Source of the DNA: an uncultured Prevotellaceae bacterium
GTDB taxonomy: Bacteria > Bacteroidota > Bacteroidia > Bacteroidales > Muribaculaceae
Direction of reading: 5' to 3'
Assembly (NCBI GenBank): GCA_900319525.1
Contig: ONOU01000015.1
Span: 81,685-145,684, forward strand
Length of the DNA: 64,000 bases
Made by a program: the position numbers and the translations under genes. The notes under the pieces were generated by a model, which saw only the letters and a program-made list of their open reading frames with translations, did no database searches and was not told where the DNA came from. Positions 41,125 through 49,504 of this stretch are shown here, in pieces (positions within the stretch are counted from its first letter, which is position 1; the number at the start of each line of letters is the position of its first letter).

Positions 41125-42852
41125 CTACCAGGTGAAGCGCAGGCCGGCGGGAATTGTGATGGTGAACGGATGCTGCGTGCGGTAGGTCTCGAAGCCGCTG
41201 CCGTCGGGGATGTAGTACTGCACGCCTGGTTCTGCAAAGATGCTGATGCTGGGAGTGATATTGTACTGAACACCTATTCCAATGCCCGTTGACCACTGCA
41301 ATGGCACATCCAGATGATGACTGTCGCGCAGTTGTGGCTGGTTGTTCAAGATATAATCTGTCTTGACTGTTGACTTGACAGGGATTTCCAGCGTCACACC
41401 AGCCGAGGTATAGATGCCCACATGCTTGCCGCTCCAAATACGATAAGAGGCTCTCAACGGCACGCCCAGGTAATCGATGCGCTGTTTCTCATCGATGCGG
41501 TTGATGCCTTCACCCGTTTGGAACAGTGAGTTGAGTCTTGTGTACTGGAGGCCGCTCTCCAGTCCGATTCTCTTGTTGGCTTGATACCTCAGTGATAACG
41601 AATAGGTAAGCGGCAGGCTGTGGTGAGTCTTGCGCACGATTTGGCCATTGTTGAGCGGCTCGTTGCTCTTGGCAATCTGTCGCATGATGCGATCATCTTC
41701 AGACAGTCCACTCGTGATGTCACTCTTTACCTCAAGATAAGCGATATAATCGCTCCAGTTATCAATAGGCATGGTCGAATCAGGTTCTCCTGGAACTGAT
41801 GGAGCTTCATAATTGGTGACAATGAAGTAGTGAGGAGTTAACCGATCTGCCTCTGGTGAGGGTTGACCAGTATAAGCCAAATCGGCAGACCAGCGTTTGA
41901 AGCTGTCTTTCTTGGGCCGCATAGTGGTGCCATGACCAACGTCTGCAAAGTGGATGTCGCCATTCAGTTTAAGGTGAGGCAGCATGTTTTCTGCAGGAAC
42001 CTTTGTTGTGTCAATTGCCTCTCTTGTGGTCTCCTCATGCCGAACTGAGTCTGCGATGCTCACATTTGGCTGCTCATATCTCTCGGGGACAGTAATGGCC
42101 ATGTTGCGACTTTCTTTGCGTTGCTGTTTGTCTGGCTTGGTCGCTTGCTGATTGTCACCTGCCGTGACTGTGGGCTTATCTTCATCGGCCGTCTTGGGTT
42201 GCTGCTCGTCGATGGCCTCTGGCTGGCGCAGGAACAGCAAGGCCAGTGGCGTGAGCAGTGCAAGCAGGATGACAGCCCAATACTTGGCCAGCGAGTGCTG
42301 TAACATCTTCTTGGCCCGCGCCAGTTGGGATGAGGAGGAGTGGGCGGCAATGCCCAGAATCTCGCCGATTTCTTTATGGGACATATCCTGCATGACGGCC
42401 ATCTTGAACACCTTGCAGTAACCATTGGGTAGGGCATTTACCGCTGCCATGATTTCGGCCATCGTCGGCATATCAGACGGCTCATCGGCAATCCACGTCT
42501 CGTCAGGCATGTCATCAACAGGAACGGTGACCAGCACATGATGGCGTTGCTTGTAGCGCAATGCCACATTGGCCGCAATGCTTGACAACCAAGCGTCAAA
42601 ACGGTTGGGATCGCGCAGGTGATCCAACTTGGAGAATGCGAGCACAAATGCATCGTGTGCCAGTTCCTCGGCCACGGCGCGGTTGCCCACGATGTTATAG
42701 CATATCCCCAGCACCTTGTGGGAATATGCGTTATAGAGCTTAGCGATGGCCTGTTGGTCACCTGCCAGAGCTGCCCTGATGTCGCGATCCATGCCCATCC
42801 AATAAAGATCCCCTTCATTGTGATGATGCCATATTGGATGGAAAGACTGCAT
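41125..42852 (-). CDS. ECF sigma factor fused to a transmembrane helix and an outer-membrane beta-barrel
   Basis: A single 575-residue frame. Sigma region 2 spans about 22-105 (GDQQAIAKLYNAYSHKVLGI, AEELAHDAFVLAF, FDAWLSSIAANVALRY). Region 4 is about 128-188 (LPNGYCKVFKMAVMQDMS, HKEIGEILGI). A membrane helix (192-209, WAVILLALLTPLALLFLR) follows region 4 after only a few residues. Next come a polar, low-complexity periplasmic linker (about 210-315) and a porin-like barrel (about 318-575) with alternating strands (YSLSLRYQANKRIGLESGLQ; GIGIGVQYNITPSISIFAEP) ending LRFTW, the terminal aromatic expected for barrel assembly. ATGs at 42798 and 42792 are alternative starts. A sigma factor and its envelope sensor appear to be one polypeptide; release would presumably need proteolysis. 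Confidence 0.8.
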   Translation of the reverse strand: MQSFHPIWHHHNEGDLYWMGMDRDIRAALAGDQQAIAKLYNAYSHKVLGICYNIVGNRAVAEELAHDAFVLAFSKLDHLRDPNRFDAWLSSIAANVALRYKQRHHVLVTVPVDDMPDETWIADEPSDMPTMAEIMAAVNALPNGYCKVFKMAVMQDMSHKEIGEILGIAAHSSSSQLARAKKMLQHSLAKYWAVILLALLTPLALLFLRQPEAIDEQQPKTADEDKPTVTAGDNQQATKPDKQQRKESRNMAITVPERYEQPNVSIADSVRHEETTREAIDTTKVPAENMLPHLKLNGDIHFADVGHGTTMRPKKDSFKRWSADLAYTGQPSPEADRLTPHYFIVTNYEAPSVPGEPDSTMPIDNWSDYIAYLEVKSDITSGLSEDDRIMRQIAKSNEPLNNGQIVRKTHHSLPLTYSLSLRYQANKRIGLESGLQYTRLNSLFQTGEGINRIDEKQRIDYLGVPLRASYRIWSGKHVGIYTSAGVTLEIPVKSTVKTDYILNNQPQLRDSHHLDVPLQWSTGIGIGVQYNITPSISIFAEPGVQYYIPDGSGFETYRTQHPFTITIPAGLRFTW

Positions 42853-42978
42853 GACGTTTGAACTTTTTTTGTGATAATTTTAATGAGTGGTGGGCCGGCG
42901 AGCGACGTCGTTGAGCTTGAGGCATTGCCCGCGTCATTTGTCTTGTTTGTTGCGTTGATAACGCAGCAGACTGGACTG

Positions 42979-42986
42979 CAAAGATA
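42979..42986 (-). promoter_or_regulatory. -7 promoter element for the sigma-barrel gene
   Basis: On the minus strand TATCTTTG followed by C is a perfect housekeeping -7 element, giving a leader of roughly 120 bases before the ATG at 42852. The gene therefore seems to be transcribed by the primary sigma factor at least in part. Confidence 0.6.
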
Positions 42987-43135
42987 CTGTTTTCCCCATA
43001 TAAGTAGTGTGCTGGAGTGGGGCGGAAGTGTTAGTTAATCTTTAGCGCTTTGAATTTATGTTAAAAGCGGGGGCTATTAAATCATTTTGGACAAAATAAT
43101 TGCTAAATGTCGTGCGTGAACTCGCAAAGTATCAC

Positions 43136-43143
43136 TAAATTTG
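43136..43143 (+). promoter_or_regulatory. -7 promoter element for the 56-aa protein and OmpH-like gene
   Basis: TAAATTTG followed by C fits the consensus 16 bases before the first ATG, so the leader is only about 10 bases. Confidence 0.55.
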
Positions 43144-43159
43144 CAGGTCTATTTGCACA

Positions 43160-43330
43160 ATGATGACGTTACTACTGACATTGGCGATTGTGGGTGTGGC
43201 AGTGCTGCTGCTTGGCGTGAAGATATTCTTCGTGCGTGGTGGCCGTTTTCCCAATACCCACATCCATGACAATGCCGAGATGCGCAAGCGCGGCATCACC
43301 TGTGCACGCGACAAGGAATTTTACAACTAA
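43160..43330 (+). CDS. Conserved 56-residue single-span membrane protein
   Basis: The product begins MMTLLLTLAIVGVAVLLLGV, an N-terminal membrane helix, followed by KIFFVRGGRFPNTHIHDN and a C-terminal AEMRKRGITCARDKEFYN. The pattern FPNTHI...MRKRGI.CA recurs in small proteins I recognise from many Bacteroidetes, but no function is known to me. It has its own promoter and stops 41 bases before the OmpH-like gene, so the two are probably cotranscribed. The double ATG leaves the exact start ambiguous by one codon. Confidence 0.7.
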   Translation: MMTLLLTLAIVGVAVLLLGVKIFFVRGGRFPNTHIHDNAEMRKRGITCARDKEFYN

Positions 43331-43371
43331 CAATCAATACAACAAGAAAAAGTCAAAAAACAACGTTTGAA

Positions 43372-44073
43372 ATGAACTTCATTAAACATTACACCAAGCT
43401 TGCATTGTTTGCTGCTGTCGTGCTGATGGCCGCTACCTCATGTAACGACCAACAGGCGGCCGAGGCTCCCAAGGCCGCTGGAGGCGCTGCCCTCGAGAAT
43501 CTCAAGATCCGTTACATCGACGAGGATTCCATCATGGCCAACTACAACCTGGCCAAGGACATCAACGAGGCCATGCTGCGTCGCCAGAACCAGTTTGATG
43601 CAGCCCAGAAGCAGCGTGCTGGCGAAATCAGCAAGTTTGGTAACGCCATGCAGCAGAAGTACCAGAATAACCAATACCTGACCGAGGAGGCCTTTAATGC
43701 CGACCAGGCCAAGTTGCAGAAGATGCAGGCAGATGCCGAGAATTACCTCGCCGGTCTGCAGCAGAGCATCCAGAATGAGCTTAACCAGAGCCAGATTCAG
43801 TTGCTCGACTCGATTGACAACTTCATGAAGGAATATGCCAAGAAGAAAGGCTTTGACATGGTACTGCGCAAGAGCGCCACGCTGTACATCGACGAGAAGT
43901 ATGACGTGACCAAGGAAGTGGTTGAGGGCCTGAACAAGCGCTACAACAAGGTGGGCGGCAAGGTTGCTCCCGCTCCTGTCAAGCCTGCTGAGGCAGCTCC
44001 CGCCAAGGCCGATGTCCCCAAGCTGAGCACCGAGAAGCCCGCTACTCCCGGCAAGGTGGACTTGAAGAAGTGA
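43372..44073 (+). CDS. OmpH/Skp-like lipoprotein
   Basis: A 233-residue protein. The signal peptide ends in a lipobox, AATSC (residues 20-24), so it should be lipidated. An OmpH/Skp chaperone fold follows: LKIRYIDEDSIMANYNLAKD, a long alanine/glutamine-rich coiled coil (about 60-145), then KKGFDMVLRKSATLYID, typical of the family's last strand. The tail is rich in Pro, Ala and Lys. Skp binds unfolded outer-membrane proteins in the periplasm as a trimer; a lipidated form would stay membrane-anchored. It follows the 56-aa membrane protein. Confidence 0.84.
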   Translation: MNFIKHYTKLALFAAVVLMAATSCNDQQAAEAPKAAGGAALENLKIRYIDEDSIMANYNLAKDINEAMLRRQNQFDAAQKQRAGEISKFGNAMQQKYQNNQYLTEEAFNADQAKLQKMQADAENYLAGLQQSIQNELNQSQIQLLDSIDNFMKEYAKKKGFDMVLRKSATLYIDEKYDVTKEVVEGLNKRYNKVGGKVAPAPVKPAEAAPAKADVPKLSTEKPATPGKVDLKK

Positions 44074-44182
44074 ATACGTTTTTCATAATAGATAAGTTTT
44101 GCTATCCGTTGACCATCGACTCGCGTCGCTGGAATGCGGATAGTTTTTTTTCCCAATCTATAAACCGATAAGTATTGAAACA

Positions 44183-44788
44183 ATGATGAAGAAAATTGCA
44201 GCAATGATGGTTATCGCACTCATGCTGGGTGCCTGCCAGAACAACCAGAACAATGCCGCCAGCCAAGGTGACACCACTACTGCCGCTGGCGACAGCGTAG
44301 CCAAGACAACCCTCGTGGCCTATTTCTCGGCCAGCGAGGCTCACATCACCGCCCAGGTGGCCAAGACCCTTGCCGAGGCTACCGATGCCGACCTGTTTGA
44401 GATCGTTCCCGAGCAGATCTACACCACCGAGGACTTGGATTGGCACAACGATAAGAGCCGCTCGTCGGTCGAGATGAAGGATAGCACCGCCCGCCCCGCC
44501 GTGGCCAGCAAAGTCGAGAACATGGCACAGTACAACACCATCTATGTGGGCTTCCCCATCTGGTGGTACACCGCACCCAGGATCGTCAACACCTTCCTGG
44601 AGCAGTATGACCTCACGGGCAAGACCATCATCCCGTTTGCCACCAGCGGCGGCAGCGACATGGGCAAGAGCGGCGAAGACCTGAAGAAGGCCAGCGCCCC
44701 CAATGCCAACTGGATTCTTCCCGGCAAGGTGCTCAATGGCAATCCTCCCGTCGATAGCCTCAAGGTGTGGATCGAGACCCTGAAGTAA
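44183..44788 (+). CDS. Flavodoxin-like protein with a lipobox
   Basis: A 201-residue protein. Residues 1-18 are a lipoprotein signal (MMKKIAAMMVIALMLGAC) followed by an Asn/Gln/Thr-rich spacer. A flavodoxin fold follows: TTLVAYFSASEAHITAQVAK (FMN phosphate loop), YNTIYVGFPIWWYTAPRIV and TIIPFATSGGSDMGKS. Flavodoxins normally work in the cytoplasm; the lipobox predicts an envelope location, where FMN would have to be exported. It converges on the nqr operon, across a shared terminator. Electron partners are not known. Confidence 0.82.
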   Translation: MMKKIAAMMVIALMLGACQNNQNNAASQGDTTTAAGDSVAKTTLVAYFSASEAHITAQVAKTLAEATDADLFEIVPEQIYTTEDLDWHNDKSRSSVEMKDSTARPAVASKVENMAQYNTIYVGFPIWWYTAPRIVNTFLEQYDLTGKTIIPFATSGGSDMGKSGEDLKKASAPNANWILPGKVLNGNPPVDSLKVWIETLK

Positions 44789-44813
44789 TCAATAGCGATA
44801 ATGAAGAAGAAAA

Positions 44814-44841
44814 GCGGGCGGCCCTGGTGTGGGTCGCCCGT
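44814..44841. terminator. Bidirectional terminator between flavodoxin gene and nqrF
   Basis: CGGGCGGCC (44815-44823) pairs with GGTCGCCCG (44832-44840) with one G-U pair, about 25 bases after the flavodoxin stop and 30 bases beyond the nqrF stop on the other strand. Confidence 0.75.
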
Positions 44842-44869
44842 TGTGTTTGAGATAGGGTAGTGGGGAGGA

Positions 44870-46156
44870 TTACCCGAAGTTGTCGTAGTGGATCGATGAG
44901 GGATCGACGCCCAGGGAGTCGAGGACCTCGTTGACCGTTTGGCTCATCATGGCGGGTCCGCACATGTAGTACTCGCAGTCCTCGGGAGCCTCGTGCTGGC
45001 CCAGATAGGTGTCGCGCAGCACTGGGGCGACAAAGCCAGCGGTGTACTTCACGCCAGCCTCGTCGGCAGCAGGGTCGGGACGGTCCAGCGCCAGGTGGAA
45101 GTGGAAGTTGGGGAAGTCTTTCTCGAGCTGCAGGAAGTCCTCGAGGTAGAAGACCTCGCTCAACGAGCGTGCGCCATAGAAGTAGTGCATCTCGCGGTCA
45201 CGCGTGTTGAGAGAGCGCGTCATGTGCAGGATCTGGGCGCGCAGGGGAGCCATACCGGCACCACCGCCAATCCAGATCATCTCCTTCTTGCTGTCGAAGA
45301 TGGGGTGGAAGTCGCCGTAAGGGCCGCTCATGATGACCTTGTCGCCAGGCTTGAGGGTGAAGATGTAGCTCGAAGCGATGCCGGGCATCACGTCCTGGAA
45401 GCCGACTTGGGGTTTGGGCTTGAACGGCGGTGTAGCGATGCGCACGGTGAGCATGAAGCGGTCGCCCTCGGCGGGATAGTTGGCCATCGAGTAGGCGCGC
45501 ACGGTGGCCTCGTCGTTGCGGCACTTGAGGCCGAACAGGCCGAATTTCTCCCATGTGGGCAGGTACTCGCCCAGCGACTCCTTGTCGATGTCCTTGTCGT
45601 AGTCCATCTCGTACTCGGGAATGCGGATCTGGGCATAGCTGCCGGGAATGAAGTCCATGTGCTCGCCTGGGGGCAGAGCGACGATGAACTCCTTGATGAA
45701 CGACGAGACGAGCTTGTTGCTCACCACGGTGCATTCATATTCCTTGACTGACAGTACGCTGTCGGGCACCTGGATAGACATGTTGTCCTTGACCTTGACC
45801 TGGCAACCCAGTCGCCAGTGGTCCTGCTGCTCCTTGCGGGAGAAGTGGGGCACCTCGGTGGGAAGAATCTGGCCGCCGCCCTCGGTGACCTGTACCTTGC
45901 ACTGGCCGCAGCTGCCCTTGCCGCCACATGCGCTCGACAGCATCACGCCGTTCTCGTGCAGGGTGCCCAGCAGGGTGTTGCCGCTCTCGACCTCCAGCTC
46001 CTTGGTTCCGTTATTGACGTTGATTTTCACTTTGCCCGATGGCACCAGGTAGTGCTTGGCCACGAGCAAGAGGATGACGAGCAACAGGGTGAGCGCCAGG
46101 AACACCAGCGCGCTCGCCAATACCGTAGTTGAAATGCTAGATGAAATCAGTATCAT
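44870..46156 (-). CDS. nqrF: Na+-NQR subunit F (NADH-oxidising)
   Basis: A 428-residue subunit that oxidises NADH and starts the electron path of the sodium pump. The N-terminal membrane helix spans about 10-33. A 2Fe-2S ferredoxin domain follows with C77, C83, C86 (ACGGKGSCGQC) and C118. Then come an FAD domain (AYSMANYPAEGDRF) and an NADH domain (GGAGMAPLRAQILHM, YYMCGPAMM). It is the last gene of nqrABCDEF, 17 bases after nqrE. Confidence 0.97.
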   Translation of the reverse strand: MILISSSISTTVLASALVFLALTLLLVILLLVAKHYLVPSGKVKINVNNGTKELEVESGNTLLGTLHENGVMLSSACGGKGSCGQCKVQVTEGGGQILPTEVPHFSRKEQQDHWRLGCQVKVKDNMSIQVPDSVLSVKEYECTVVSNKLVSSFIKEFIVALPPGEHMDFIPGSYAQIRIPEYEMDYDKDIDKESLGEYLPTWEKFGLFGLKCRNDEATVRAYSMANYPAEGDRFMLTVRIATPPFKPKPQVGFQDVMPGIASSYIFTLKPGDKVIMSGPYGDFHPIFDSKKEMIWIGGGAGMAPLRAQILHMTRSLNTRDREMHYFYGARSLSEVFYLEDFLQLEKDFPNFHFHLALDRPDPAADEAGVKYTAGFVAPVLRDTYLGQHEAPEDCEYYMCGPAMMSQTVNEVLDSLGVDPSSIHYDNFG

Positions 46157-46173
46157 AATTGTTGTGTCCTCCT

Positions 46174-46791
46174 TTATCCTAATCTAATGCCCAGGAAACT
46201 CATGAATGCAATGCCCATGAGACCAGTAATGATGAATGCGATGCCCACACCACGCAGGGGCTTGGGGATGTCGCTGTAGGCCAGTTTCTCGCGGATGGCA
46301 GCGATGCCCACGATGGCCAGCAGCCAACCGAGGCCGGAGCCCGCGCCATAGACGGTAGCCGTCCATGCCGAGGGGAAGTCGCGCTGCTGCATGAACAGCG
46401 ATGCGCCCAGGATGGCACAGTTCACGGCGATCAGGGGCAGGAAGATACCCAGCGACGCATAGAGCGAGGGCGAGAACTTCTCCACCGCCATCTCGACGAG
46501 CTGTGTCGCCGATGCGATCACGGCAATGAACAGGATCAATCCCAGGAAGCTCAGGTCAACACCCGCCAGGGCGGGGCTGAGCCAGCTCAGGGCGCCCTCT
46601 TGCAGGACATACTTGTTGAGCATGTAGTTGATGGGCAAGGTCACCACCAGCATGAAGGTGACCGCGATGCCGAGACCGAAGGCCGTCTTCACATTCTTGG
46701 AAACCGCCAGGAACGAGCACATGCCCAAGAAGTAGGCAAATATCATGTTGTCGATGAAAATCGACTTGATGAACAGATTAAGTTCTTCCAT
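46174..46791 (-). CDS. nqrE: Na+-NQR subunit E
   Basis: A 205-residue integral membrane protein with about six hydrophobic helices. It belongs to the NqrD/NqrE family, pseudo-symmetric partners that hold an iron centre between their half-helices; FLGMCSFLAVSKNVKTAFGL and NCAILGASLFMQ contain the conserved cysteines. It contributes to the sodium channel. It sits between nqrD and nqrF in the conserved order. Confidence 0.95.
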   Translation of the reverse strand: MEELNLFIKSIFIDNMIFAYFLGMCSFLAVSKNVKTAFGLGIAVTFMLVVTLPINYMLNKYVLQEGALSWLSPALAGVDLSFLGLILFIAVIASATQLVEMAVEKFSPSLYASLGIFLPLIAVNCAILGASLFMQQRDFPSAWTATVYGAGSGLGWLLAIVGIAAIREKLAYSDIPKPLRGVGIAFIITGLMGIAFMSFLGIRLG

Positions 46792-46826
46792 TGTCTTTCT
46801 TGTCTTTTAATGGTTAAACATGCCCG

Positions 46827-47450
46827 TTAATCCTCTTGCAGCTCCTTGTTGTGAGCGCGGTGAATCCAGATGATGCAGCCCACGGTGATCAGTGCCATGG
46901 GGGCCAGAATCATCAGGCCGTTGTTCTCGTAGCCGTGGTCGTAGCACCACTGCGGTATCACCTGATAACCGAACAGTGTGCCCGAGCCCAACAATTCGCG
47001 GATGAAGGCCACAATCACCAGGATGATGGTGTAACCCAGTCCGTTGCCAATGCCGTCGAGGAACGAGGGCCAGGGGCTGTTGTGCATGGCAAAAGCCTCC
47101 AGACGGCCCATGAGGATACAGTTGGTGATAATCAGTCCGATGAACACCGACAGCTGCTTGCTCACGTCATACTGGTAGGCGGTGAGGATCTGTTGCACAA
47201 TGATAACCAGCGCGGCCACTACCACCAGCTGCACGATGATGCGGATGTTGGTAGGGATGGTCTTGCGCAGGAACGAAATGATCACGTTGCTGAACGCCAG
47301 CACGGCAATCACCGAGATGCCCATCACGATGGCGGGCTCCAGACTGGCGGTGACGGCAAGCGAGGAGCAGATACCCAGAATCTGCACCAGGACGGGATTG
47401 TCCTTGGACAGCGGGTTGAACAATGCTTCTTTATTTTTCTTTGATAACAT
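46827..47450 (-). CDS. nqrD: Na+-NQR subunit D
   Basis: A 207-residue membrane protein of the NqrD family. Family motifs are QILGICSSLAVTASLEPAIV and TNCILMGRLEAFAM, each with a conserved cysteine near the membrane centre that ligates the intramembrane iron centre shared with NqrE. Several hydrophobic helices span its length. It is encoded between nqrC (14-base gap) and nqrE. Confidence 0.95.
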   Translation of the reverse strand: MLSKKNKEALFNPLSKDNPVLVQILGICSSLAVTASLEPAIVMGISVIAVLAFSNVIISFLRKTIPTNIRIIVQLVVVAALVIIVQQILTAYQYDVSKQLSVFIGLIITNCILMGRLEAFAMHNSPWPSFLDGIGNGLGYTIILVIVAFIRELLGSGTLFGYQVIPQWCYDHGYENNGLMILAPMALITVGCIIWIHRAHNKELQED

Positions 47451-47464
47451 AGTCGTGGAAGGGC

Positions 47465-48226
47465 TTATTCGGGTTTGACAAGTTTGTTAGTTATCTCTCC
47501 GGGAACCTCGACTTGAGGCTTGGTTTGCAGCTTCTTGAGGAAAGCCTCGTAGGGAGCCAGGCAGTCGGCCAGCATGTCGCTCACGCCGCGGCTGGTGATT
47601 GTGGCACCCGTGAGGGCGTCGATCTGCTCGGCACCGGTAGTGGATTTCTGTCCCTTCTTGAGGACAACCACGCCCTTGTATTCACCGTCCAGGAACAGGT
47701 GCTTGTCCTGAAACTTGTCCTGGAACTCCTTGTCGGCGATGCGTGCCCCCAGTCCCGGCGTCTCACCCTCGTGGGAGAAGTTGGCGCCATAGATCGAGTT
47801 ACCGTCGTCGTTCATGGCGATATAGCCCCAGATGGGTCCCCACAAACCTGCACCGTAAACGGGCAACACATACTTGATGCTGCCGTCGTCCATCTTGCAC
47901 TTCATCACGGGCAACTGCCGCTCGGCCAGCTTCACATTCTTCTTCATGTCCACGTCAAAGGCCACATTCCGGGCGCTGTCCACAATATTGCCCTGTACAT
48001 CGACCAGCAGGTCCTGGATGATGTACTTCTCGTAGGTCTCCTTGACCTGTGACTCCTGGGGCGCTGCGATGTGCAGTGCGCTCAGGATCTGCTTGCGTGT
48101 GTCGTTGGCGATGTTCTCGTCCTGCTTGGGCTTGAGCGCCATGTAGATGAGCGCCAGCACCGAGCCCACGAGCAGCACCATCACGGCTGCATACAGGATC
48201 TGATAAGTATTACTGTTCTTGTTCAT
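47465..48226 (-). CDS. nqrC: Na+-NQR subunit C (covalent FMN)
   Basis: A 253-residue subunit with one N-terminal membrane helix (about 10-30) and a periplasmic FMN domain. The flavinylation motif is LTGATITSRGV with T209 as the expected attachment residue. ApbE would attach FMN; no apbE gene lies in the window. Electrons pass from NqrF through the D/E iron centre to this FMN and then to NqrB. Confidence 0.95.
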   Translation of the reverse strand: MNKNSNTYQILYAAVMVLLVGSVLALIYMALKPKQDENIANDTRKQILSALHIAAPQESQVKETYEKYIIQDLLVDVQGNIVDSARNVAFDVDMKKNVKLAERQLPVMKCKMDDGSIKYVLPVYGAGLWGPIWGYIAMNDDGNSIYGANFSHEGETPGLGARIADKEFQDKFQDKHLFLDGEYKGVVVLKKGQKSTTGAEQIDALTGATITSRGVSDMLADCLAPYEAFLKKLQTKPQVEVPGEITNKLVKPE

Positions 48227-48238
48227 AGCTTATCCTCC

Positions 48239-49447
48239 TTATTGTTTAATAGCGGCGCGGCGGGCGCGGCGCTTGATGTTAGACGATACCACGCAGTGGT
48301 CGATCAACGGAGCGAAGGCGTTCATCAGCAGGATGGCGAGCATCATGCCCTCGGGGTAACCACTGTTATACACACGAATCAGGATAGCGAACACGCCAAT
48401 CAGCAGGCCATAGATGTATTGGCCTACCTTGGTCCTCGCACCAGTTACGGGATCGGTCGCCATGAACACGGCACCAAAGGCGAAGCCGCCAAGGCACAAC
48501 TGCGTCATCGGGTCGAGCATCGAGGCGGGATAGGTGGCACTGGGCAGCGCGTGCACCAGAGCGGCCATACCCAGACCGCCGACAAATACCGAGCACATGA
48601 TTCTCCACGAGGCAATGCCAGTGAGCAGCAGGATGGCGGCGCCGATGAGGATGGCGATCATCGAGGTCTCGCCCGGTGAGCCGGGAATGAGGCCGATGAA
48701 GGCATCCATGCAGCTGATGGGCTCGCCCATGACGTTGGTCATCTGCAGCTGGTCACCCACGCTGGTGGCCACCTGGCCCAGAGGCGTCGCACCGGTGAAG
48801 GTGTCAACCACTGTGCCGCCGCCCATGCCCAATGCGCTGTCCACCTTGACAAACGCCTCGTCGCCGCTCATGCGGGACGGATAGGCAAAGAAGAGGAACG
48901 CGCGGGTGATGAGGGCGACATTGAAGATGTTCATGCCCGTGCCGCCAAAAATCTCCTTGGCGAAGATCACGGCAAATGCTGTGGCGACAGCCGTCATCCA
49001 CAGCGGCGTGTTGATGGGGACGATCAGGGGGATGAGGATACCTGTGACCAGAAAACCTTCCTGAATCTCCTTGTGATGAATCTGTGCTCCAATAAACTCG
49101 ATACCCAGACCAACGGCATAGCTCACAACAATCACGGGGAGCAGTGCCAGCAGGCCGTAGAGGAACATCGTGAACCAGCCGGTGGTTGCTTGGCCAATGG
49201 CCAGATAGTGCTGGTAGCCGATGTTGTACATGCCGAACAGCAGGGCCGGTATCAAGGCGACCACAACGGTGATCATGGTGCGCTTGAGGTCATTGCCGTC
49301 GTGGATGTGGACGCCCGACCGCGACGTGGCGTTGGGCGTGAACAAGAACGTCTCCATGCCGTCATAGACCGACTGCAGCTTGGACAGCTTGCCGCCAGGA
49401 CGGAACGAAGGCTCGATCTTGTTCATGAAATTCCTTAATGCTTTCAT
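48239..49447 (-). CDS. nqrB: Na+-NQR subunit B (covalent FMN, quinone site)
   Basis: A 402-residue integral membrane subunit with about ten hydrophobic segments. The FMN attachment motif is FTGATPLG with T221. Other conserved parts are the N-terminal helix region RTMITVVVALIPALLFGMYN, KEIFGGTGMNIFNVALITRA and FMATDPVTGARTKVGQYIYG. It carries riboflavin and quinone-reduction functions and the Na+ path in characterised homologues. It starts 57 bases after the nqrA stop. Confidence 0.96.
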   Translation of the reverse strand: MKALRNFMNKIEPSFRPGGKLSKLQSVYDGMETFLFTPNATSRSGVHIHDGNDLKRTMITVVVALIPALLFGMYNIGYQHYLAIGQATTGWFTMFLYGLLALLPVIVVSYAVGLGIEFIGAQIHHKEIQEGFLVTGILIPLIVPINTPLWMTAVATAFAVIFAKEIFGGTGMNIFNVALITRAFLFFAYPSRMSGDEAFVKVDSALGMGGGTVVDTFTGATPLGQVATSVGDQLQMTNVMGEPISCMDAFIGLIPGSPGETSMIAILIGAAILLLTGIASWRIMCSVFVGGLGMAALVHALPSATYPASMLDPMTQLCLGGFAFGAVFMATDPVTGARTKVGQYIYGLLIGVFAILIRVYNSGYPEGMMLAILLMNAFAPLIDHCVVSSNIKRRARRAAIKQ

Positions 49448-49504
49448 ATCAATGAAATATTGTTGAATAGCGTTTTTAAATTGACTAAATGGTTAAAGTG
49501 TGGG

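Larger units (their letters stand above)
42853..43159. other. Divergent promoter region between sigma-barrel gene and small membrane protein gene
   Basis: This 307-base gap holds the minus-strand promoter at 42979-42986 and the plus-strand promoter at 43136-43143. The intervening bases show no further frame or strong hairpin. Confidence 0.55.
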
